Below are positions 1-4,218 of a stretch of 6,428 bases of DNA, piece after piece. Under the pieces are notes generated by a model, which searched no databases, was not told the DNA's origin, and saw only the letters and a program-made list of their open reading frames with translations. Origin of the DNA: Synechococcales cyanobacterium PMM_0073. Its GTDB lineage: Bacteria; Cyanobacteriota; Cyanobacteriia; Elainellales; Elainellaceae. How positions within the stretch are numbered: the stretch's first letter is position 1; each line of letters starts with the position of its first letter. The stretch is taken from assembly GCA_949127695.1 (NCBI GenBank), contig CASBQH010000305.1, forward strand, positions 1 to 6,428. Reading direction: 5' to 3'. The position numbers and the translations under genes are program-made.

Positions 1-1
1 G

Positions 2-379
2 CGCTGGCTGGTTTTGGTGCTGGCGGCGGGCTGGGGGCGCTGGGGACAGCAGGTGGCGATTGCTCAATTTGCCTATCTGAAGCCGACGGGCAAGGGCGCA
101 TTTCACAAGGCCGCGCTGCCGAGTTTTTGGCATACGCTGCCGTCGCTGCTGTTGCTGCTGGGGCTGAGCGCCCTGCCGCCGGGAGTTGGGGAATTGAACC
201 TGAGCTGGGTGATGAGCTTGATCAGCGGCGGGCTGATTGCCTATGGCTTGGCCGCTTGGTTTGGCGCTCAGCTAGGCGGGCATACCGGGGATAGCTACGG
301 CGCAGTGGTGGAATGGACGGAGGCGCTGTTTCTGCTGGTTGTGGTGGTAGGGCAGGGCTTCGCTGCAACCCTCCAGTGA
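2..379 (+). CDS. cobS: Cobalamin synthase (adenosylcobinamide-GDP ribazoletransferase), C-terminal part
   Basis: The frame is open from the left edge and stops at TGA 377-379, so 125 C-terminal residues are visible of a family usually near 250; the start lies outside the window. The key signature is [10 protein letters not shown] followed by E-W-T-E near the C-terminus (about nt 284-340), together with the upstream Y-L-K-P-T-G-K-G segment, both characteristic of CobS/CobV. Several hydrophobic stretches fit membrane helices: the first ~12 visible residues, the Leu-rich [10 protein letters not shown] segment, the stretch after NLSWVMSLI, and the terminal LFLLVVVV helix. The family joins adenosylcobinamide-GDP to alpha-ribazole in the last steps of cobalamin synthesis and is an integral membrane protein. 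The next gene starts 63 bases downstream with no clear terminator between. Identification is firm; the N-terminal half cannot be assessed. Confidence 0.93.
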   Translation, partial: RWLVLVLAAGWGRWGQQVAIAQFAYLKPTGKGAFHKAALPSFWHTLPSLLLLLGLSALPPGVGELNLSWVMSLISGGLIAYGLAAWFGAQLGGHTGDSYGAVVEWTEALFLLVVVVGQGFAATLQ

Positions 380-442
380 GCTGCCTATGAGCTAACGGGG
401 CTGCTATGCTAGAGGTTGCGAATCTTAACAAACGGCCTTTTT

Positions 443-1309
443 ATGAAGTGCATTATCAATCGTCGAGCGCAGTTCTCGGCGAGTCATCGCTACTGGCTGC
501 CAGAGCTGAGCGCCTCAGAGAATGTGGCGCAGTTTGGCCTCTGCACGCGCTCGCCGGGGCATGGCCATAATTACCTGCTCTATGTGGCGATGGCGGGCGA
601 CCTAGATGAGTACGGCATGGTGCTCAACCTGTCGGATGTGAAGCATGTAATCAAGCAAGAGGTGACGAGTCAGCTTGACTTTTCTTACCTAAACGAAGCC
701 TGGGAAGAGTTTCAGCAAACCCTCCCCACGACTGAAAATATGGCGCGGGTAATCTGGCAGCGCTTAGCGCCGCACCTGCCGCTGGTGAATATTCAACTCT
801 TTGAACATCCTGAACTCTGGGCAGACTACGAGGGAAATGGTATGGAAGCTTATTTGACTATCAGCACGCATTTTAGCGCCGCGCATCGGCTGGCTCGGCC
901 TGACCTGTCGTTTGAGCAAAACTCAGAAATTTATGGCAAATGCGCCCGCGAGCATGGGCATGGCCATAATTACCATTTGGAAGTGACAATCAAGGGCGAA
1001 ATTGATCCGCGTACCGGGATGATTGCCGATTTGGTCGCCTTCCAAAAAGCCGTAGACGAGTGGGTAGTGGAGCCGATGGATCACAGCTTCCTCAACAAAG
1101 ATATCGCCTACTTTGAAACCGTCGTCCCCACCGCCGAAAACATCGCCGTGCATATCCGCAACCTGCTGCAACAGCCGATCCGTGAGATTGGGGCACAGCT
1201 GCATAAGATCAAGCTAATCGAAAGCCCGAATAATTCTTGCGAGGTCTATTGCACGCAAGAGGCATCAGGCAGCACGGCATCAGCAGATCGGGTGCTGGTA
1301 CAGGCTTAG
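443..1309 (+). CDS. Tandem-domain 6-pyruvoyl/6-carboxytetrahydropterin synthase family protein
   Basis: 288 residues, about twice the usual single-domain length, made of two homologous PTPS/QueD domains (roughly residues 3-130 and 136-272). The family acts on 7,8-dihydroneopterin triphosphate, giving 6-pyruvoyl-tetrahydropterin (biopterin/cyanopterin route) or 6-carboxy-tetrahydropterin (queuosine route). Domain 2 looks complete: zinc ligands H148, H173, H175, catalytic C167, the D213-H214 pair, PTAEN at 229-233 and pterin-binding E260. Domain 1 keeps H15, C34, H40, H42, PTTEN (95-99) and E121, but the Asp-His pair is D79-F80, so it has probably lost activity. I chose ATG 443 because homology starts at once (FSASH at 11-15); a TTG at 416 would add nine residues without family similarity. 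No strong Shine-Dalgarno precedes 443 (AGAGG at 411-415 is too far away). Both HGH motifs have C-x5-H-x-H spacing, as in animal PTPS rather than E. coli QueD, so the substrate outcome is undecided and I give no symbol. Confidence 0.9.
   Translation: MKCIINRRAQFSASHRYWLPELSASENVAQFGLCTRSPGHGHNYLLYVAMAGDLDEYGMVLNLSDVKHVIKQEVTSQLDFSYLNEAWEEFQQTLPTTENMARVIWQRLAPHLPLVNIQLFEHPELWADYEGNGMEAYLTISTHFSAAHRLARPDLSFEQNSEIYGKCAREHGHGHNYHLEVTIKGEIDPRTGMIADLVAFQKAVDEWVVEPMDHSFLNKDIAYFETVVPTAENIAVHIRNLLQQPIREIGAQLHKIKLIESPNNSCEVYCTQEASGSTASADRVLVQA
557..575 (+). repeat. 19-bp direct repeat, copy 1 (domain 1 of the pterin synthase)
   Basis: GGGCATGGCCATAATTACC occurs exactly here and again at 956-974, 399 bases (133 codons) apart and in the same frame. 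It encodes the zinc-binding GHGHNY segment in each domain. The surrounding domain sequence has diverged a good deal, so the identity over 19 bases, synonymous positions included, stands out. Confidence 0.9.
956..974 (+). repeat. 19-bp direct repeat, copy 2 (domain 2 of the pterin synthase)
   Basis: Exact second copy of the repeat at 557-575, encoding the corresponding GHGHNY zinc-binding segment of domain 2. Recombination between the copies would keep the frame and remove 133 codons, leaving a single hybrid domain. Confidence 0.9.
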
Positions 1310-1335
1310 CAACTGGCGGGGAAGCAGGAACTCTA

Positions 1336-1429
1336 AGCCGCTCCCGGTTTGAAATAGGCTGAGCGGCTCAGGCTTGGGTTGGGCAAACCTGGGGAGCTAG
1401 CGGCTCAGGATCAGAACTCGGCGGCTCAG
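1336..1429 (+). repeat. Foldable intergenic element with three GCGGCTCAG copies
   Basis: This lies in the 254-base gap after the pterin synthase, 26 bases past its stop. GCGGCTCAG occurs at 1363-1371, 1400-1408 and 1421-1429. One fold pairs 1343-1351 (CCCGGTTTG) with 1384-1393 (CAAACC-T-GGG, one bulged T) around an inner hairpin CTGAG-CGG-CTCAG (1359-1371). A competing fold pairs AGCCGCTC (1336-1343) with GAGCGGCT (1361-1368); the same left arm can also pair with 1399-1405. No T-run follows, so it is not a standard intrinsic terminator. It could be a 3'-end structure, a regulatory RNA segment or a decayed repeat. The rest of the gap (1430-1520) shows no gene or clear promoter. Confidence 0.4.
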
Positions 1430-1520
1430 AGTTTCTGCTGTGGTGAACTAGCGGCGAGACAACCGAACATATGCAGCGGCAAGCTGTAGAGAAATCGCGG
1501 CAATGTGAGCGGGTTGAGCA

Positions 1521-1543
1521 GTAGCCAGATCGCTACAGTGTAG
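1521..1543 (+). promoter_or_regulatory. Overlapping inverted repeats upstream of the photolyase gene
   Basis: GTAGC (1521-1525) is followed by a 6-base spacer and GCTAC (1532-1536). The same right arm is then reused in CTAC-AGT-GTAG (1533-1543). The structure ends 20 bases before the photolyase ATG. The size and place would suit a small operator or a hairpin in the 5' leader, but no convincing -35/-10 pair could be set beside it: TTGAGC at 1514-1519 has no well-spaced partner. The regulatory role is inference. Confidence 0.3.
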
Positions 1544-1563
1544 AGAGAGCCTCAGGTTGCCGC

Positions 1564-3219
1564 ATGAATCGCACGATTGTCTGGTTCCGTCGAGATTTAC
1601 GCATTTCGGATCACGCGCCGCTGTATCGAGCGGCTAGTCGGGGTGCGGTGATTCCGGTGTTTATTCTCGATCGGGCGCTGCTGAACCATCCTGAGACGGC
1701 CACAGCGCGGGTTGCCTTCATGCTGGATTCTCTGCGGAGCCTGGATCAAGATTTACGCGAACAGGGCGGCAGATTGATCATTCGTTCCGGCGATCCGGTG
1801 CAGGTGCTGCCCGGATTAGTTCGCGAAACCGAGGCAGACGGCGTTTATGCCTATATCGACTACGAGCGGATCTATGGCCGCTTGCGAGATGCGCGAGTCA
1901 GTCGTGCCTTAGCCGACCAATCAATGAAGCTGCGCTGGTTTGAGCCGACGGGCGGCACGGGCGACCTGATGTTCTATCCGCGCTACCGCAGCTTTTGGAA
2001 TGCGGAAATGCGGCAAGCGCTGGTGCCAACCCCCAGCCGGATCGAGGTGCCGCCAGATTTATCGAGCGATCCGATTCCGTCGCTGGCTGAGCTGGGCTTG
2101 CTGGCCAATGCCAAGCCGATTCCGCCTGCCGGGACAAAGGCCGCTCGCCAAATGCTGGCCGATTTCTTGGAGCAAAAAGTCGATCGCTACTACTGGCAGC
2201 TCTCCTATCCCGGCGCAGAAGCCACCACGGGCATCAGTCCGCATCTGAAGTTTGGCGCAATTTCCAGCCGCGAAGCCGTCCAGATTGCCCAATCCTGGCA
2301 GCTCAGCCCCAAAGCCGAACGCAGCCGCAAGCAGCTGATTTCGCGTCTGCGCTGGGGCAGCGGCTTCGCCCAGCGGTTTCGCTACCTGCCACAGCTAGAA
2401 TTGCGTTCGCTCTATTCAGTGTTTGACGAGCAGGGCTGGAGCTTTGACGAATCGCTCTATCAGGCTTGGCAGGACGGGCAAACAGGCTTCCCGATTATCG
2501 ATGCGGCGGCGCGCTGCTTGCAGGCAACCGGCGGCTGGAAAGGACTCAACTTCCGCTCGCGGGCTATCTACTCCAGCTTTCTCAGCAACCTGCTCGGCAT
2601 CGACTGGCGGTTTGGGGCGCTGCACTTTATGCGGCATCTAATCGACGGTGACTGCCCAATTGATCATTACCAATGGGCAATGCAGGCTGGCGTCACCCAC
2701 TGCATCGACAAAAGCTGGACGCGGATCTATAGCCCCGAACAAACGGCAGTGGATCGCTGCGACCCAAACGGCGCGTTTATCAAGCGGTGGCTGCCAGAGC
2801 TAGCGCACTTATCGCCCAGCCAGCTCGGTGCGCCGCCGCGCCTCAAAAACTATCCCGCTCCAATTCTGGACTACAAGCAGGCGCGTCAGCAGCGGGTGAA
2901 GCAGCTCGAAGCGCAGCGTCAGATGTTCCGGGCGCAGGAGAATATTTTGCCGCATCTGGCGCGATTGCCTGATTCCCTCATCCCGTTTGGCAGCGATAGA
3001 TTTGATAGCCCGACTGCTTGGGCAGAATTACCAGCTGAATTATTTCCAGCCGCGCTCGATCTAGACGCGCTCGATCTGACGCAAGCGGCCATGCTGCGAA
3101 CTTGGTTTGTGGCGCATATTGACATCCAGCCGCGCCAGACTCAGCCGCGCCGCCGTACCAATCGCCGTCAGCCAGATGATCGGTACGTGCAGCTAAGTCT
3201 GCTGGGCGAGCTAGGCTAG
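1564..3219 (+). CDS. Photolyase/cryptochrome family FAD-binding protein, atypical, with basic clamp-motif tail
   Basis: 551 residues. The N-terminal Rossmann-like antenna domain opens with IVWFRRDLRISDH (residues 5-17), typical of the family and supporting the ATG at 1564; a short CAGG precedes it by 7 bases. The FAD domain has TTGISPHLKFGAIS (221-234, phosphate binding), the FPIIDAAARCL helix (309-319) and DPNGAFIKRWLPEL (400-413). Hand alignment to E. coli PhrB keeps the Trp triad (W292, W348, W371) and the R333/D361 pair. It differs from PhrB where CPD lesions are bound: E274 is R261, WMHNR is WKGLNFR (325-331, two residues longer), and N378 facing flavin N5 is D367. These changes point to a divergent branch with SRLxW and LNFRxRA motifs rather than classic class I CPD photolyase. 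After residue ~450 comes a non-core extension, with an Arg/Pro-rich tail (521-540) ending in QLSLL (543-547). Light-driven DNA repair is likely; the lesion, or a signalling role, is undetermined. The DUF29 gene follows after 30 bases. Confidence 0.92.
   Translation: MNRTIVWFRRDLRISDHAPLYRAASRGAVIPVFILDRALLNHPETATARVAFMLDSLRSLDQDLREQGGRLIIRSGDPVQVLPGLVRETEADGVYAYIDYERIYGRLRDARVSRALADQSMKLRWFEPTGGTGDLMFYPRYRSFWNAEMRQALVPTPSRIEVPPDLSSDPIPSLAELGLLANAKPIPPAGTKAARQMLADFLEQKVDRYYWQLSYPGAEATTGISPHLKFGAISSREAVQIAQSWQLSPKAERSRKQLISRLRWGSGFAQRFRYLPQLELRSLYSVFDEQGWSFDESLYQAWQDGQTGFPIIDAAARCLQATGGWKGLNFRSRAIYSSFLSNLLGIDWRFGALHFMRHLIDGDCPIDHYQWAMQAGVTHCIDKSWTRIYSPEQTAVDRCDPNGAFIKRWLPELAHLSPSQLGAPPRLKNYPAPILDYKQARQQRVKQLEAQRQMFRAQENILPHLARLPDSLIPFGSDRFDSPTAWAELPAELFPAALDLDALDLTQAAMLRTWFVAHIDIQPRQTQPRRRTNRRQPDDRYVQLSLLGELG
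3051..3080 (+). repeat. Two-copy 15-bp tandem repeat inside the photolyase gene
   Basis: Two adjacent 15-base units share their first 12 bases, CGCGCTCGATCT (3051-3062 and 3066-3077). The units encode ALDLD then ALDLT in the C-terminal extension (residues about 497-506). A small in-frame duplication in a low-constraint linker is the simplest reading. Confidence 0.7.
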
Positions 3220-3249
3220 AGACTAGAGAACCAATGGAGCTGCCTGAGT

Positions 3250-3687
3250 ATGGATTCGCTCTACGAAACCGATTTTTATGCCTGGACTCAGACGCAGGTT
3301 CAGCTGCTTAAGGCAGAGCAGTGGGATGGCTTGGATCGGGCGAATTTAATCGAGGAAGTCGAGGCATTGGGGCGCAAGGAACGGCAAGAGCTGCGAAATC
3401 GACTCGCAGTTTTAATTGGGCATTTGCTGAAATGTCGCTACCAGCCGCAACAGCAAAGCAATAGCTGGCTAGGCACAATCCGCGAACAGCGTTTGCAAAT
3501 TAAGCTGCTGCTGAAAGATAGCCCTAGCCTCCAGCCCTATCTAGAACAGGCTTTCACGGATGCTTACGATCTGGGCGTGGCGCTAGCCATCCGCGAAACT
3601 CAGCTGAACGAGCAGGTGTTTCCGCCCGATTGCCCGTTTAACCTAGAGCAAGTTTTAGAACTACGGTTTCTGCCTGAGCCAGAATAG
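3250..3687 (+). CDS. DUF29 domain-containing protein
   Basis: 145 residues, the normal length for DUF29, a family common and often multicopy in cyanobacteria whose function is not known to me. The hallmarks are all visible: an N-terminal YETDFYAWTQTQ segment (5-16), LDRANLIEEVEALGRKER (28-45), HLLKCRYQPQQQSNSW (58-73), the I-x-x-Q-R-x-x-I segment, DSPSL (90-94), and a closing FPPDCPFNLEQVLE (123-136). It is predicted soluble and mostly helical, with no signal peptide or membrane segment. The ATG at 3250 has GGAG at 3236-3239, 10 bases upstream. The gene sits 30 bases after the photolyase stop, and its own stop overlaps the AGGAG that serves the next reading frame, so co-transcription with both neighbours is likely. 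The family call is firm; function remains unknown. Confidence 0.93.
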   Translation: MDSLYETDFYAWTQTQVQLLKAEQWDGLDRANLIEEVEALGRKERQELRNRLAVLIGHLLKCRYQPQQQSNSWLGTIREQRLQIKLLLKDSPSLQPYLEQAFTDAYDLGVALAIRETQLNEQVFPPDCPFNLEQVLELRFLPEPE

Positions 3688-3690
3688 GAG
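3686..3690 (+). promoter_or_regulatory. Shine-Dalgarno AGGAG ahead of the 9-codon leader ORF
   Basis: AGGAG overlaps the DUF29 stop codon (TAG 3685-3687) and lies 9 bases before ATG 3700. It is the best ribosome-binding site in the window, yet it serves an ORF that ends after nine codons, which is why it is listed. Confidence 0.6.
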
Positions 3691-3699
3691 CGAACCATT

Positions 3700-3729
3700 A
3701 TGAGCCAAGCATCTGTGGGAGCTGTTTGA
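3700..3729 (+). CDS. Nine-codon leader ORF abutting the aspartyl protease start (or its truncated old N-terminus)
   Basis: ATG 3700 opens M-S-Q-A-S-V-G-A-V, then TGA at 3727-3729. It is in the same frame as the protease, whose GTG start at 3730 follows the TGA directly. With AGGAG 9 bases upstream it should be translated. Two readings fit: a leader peptide giving translational coupling (stop directly followed by start, with a second site GGGAG at 3717-3721), or the original N-terminus of the protease cut off by a nonsense change. The sequence alone does not decide. Confidence 0.4.
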   Translation: MSQASVGAV

Positions 3730-4128
3730 GTGAAGACGAAGTTAGTCAATGCAATCGACGAGGCATTAGTCAACAGAGGCTTGCTGGCTCCTCATCTATT
3801 GAGACAATGTGAAGTTGAGGCACTGGTTGATACCGGAGCGCTAACGCTAGTAATTCCGCCGCCGCTAGTGGCGCAGCTTGGCCTCAGAATTCGGGGGCGA
3901 CAAATTGCTCAATATGCCAATGGCTATGAAGAAGAAGTTGGCGTAACTGAGGCTGTGATTGTCGAATGCGAAGGGCGGCAGGCTTCAGTTGGCGCGCTCG
4001 TTGTTGGCAGCGAAGTGCTGATCGGCCAGGTAGTTCTAGAACTGCTGGATCTGCTGCCCGACTGCAAAAACCAGCGATTGATCCCGAACCCGGCCAATCC
4101 AGACTATCCGGTCGCGATGATCAAGTAG
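3730..4128 (+). CDS. Small retropepsin-like aspartyl protease family protein
   Basis: 132 residues with a GTG start. The catalytic signature of clan AA aspartic proteases, ALVDTGA, lies at 31-37 (D34-T35-G36) and is followed by a hydrophobic VIPPPLVAQLGL segment. The second half carries VLIGQVVLELLDLL (96-109), the usual flap-distal I-G-x-x-x-L-E-x-L-D element. One DTG per chain implies a homodimer, as in retropepsins, if it is active. There is no signal peptide or membrane helix, so it is probably cytosolic. The GTG is forced as the start because TGA lies directly upstream in frame; GGGAG at 3717-3721 is well placed 8 bases away. The resemblance is to the stand-alone 'aspartyl protease' family common in cyanobacteria, with no known substrate that I can name. 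It is the last gene of the rightward run and converges on the glutamate synthase gene. Confidence 0.88.
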   Translation: MKTKLVNAIDEALVNRGLLAPHLLRQCEVEALVDTGALTLVIPPPLVAQLGLRIRGRQIAQYANGYEEEVGVTEAVIVECEGRQASVGALVVGSEVLIGQVVLELLDLLPDCKNQRLIPNPANPDYPVAMIK

Positions 4129-4141
4129 CCCCAAAATAGCC

Positions 4142-4168
4142 AAAAAAAGGGTGAGCCTTAGCTCACCC
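4142..4168 (-). terminator. Intrinsic terminator of the glutamate synthase gene
   Basis: On the minus strand GGGTGAGC, loop TAAG and GCTCACCC form a perfect 8-bp stem (4149-4168), followed directly by seven Ts (A-run 4142-4148 on the plus strand). It lies 50 bases past the glutamate synthase stop and 13 bases past the protease stop. For rightward transcripts the stem is present but the downstream sequence (TGGTTACTTAGG) is not T-rich, so it should be weak in that direction. Confidence 0.9.
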
Positions 4169-4218
4169 TGGTTACTTAGGAGTCAACGAAACCCGTCTGA
4201 ACTGAACTCTGTCAAACT

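Noticed and set aside
136..165. CTG/TTG-rich run as a microsatellite
   Set aside because: It encodes the Leu-rich membrane segment of CobS; codon use for leucine explains the repetition.
416..442. TTG 416 as the start of the pterin synthase
   Set aside because: It adds nine residues not found in the family fold, and AGAGG lies directly against it with no spacer. ATG 443 begins just ahead of the conserved strand.
406..570. ATG at 406 opening a short ORF that overlaps the pterin synthase
   Set aside because: It is out of frame with the conserved product, and its translation is low-complexity and unlike any family I know. The ATG may also be part of a chance TATGCT -10-like string, for which no -35 partner was found.
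1336..1393. Inverted repeats after the pterin synthase as an intrinsic terminator
   Set aside because: No T-run follows either stem and one fold has a 17-base loop. I kept it only as a structured element.
1898..3125. Several ORFs of 60-80 codons on both strands within the photolyase gene
   Set aside because: All overlap conserved photolyase coding sequence, have Arg/Ala/Ser-rich translations and no domain or good ribosome site.
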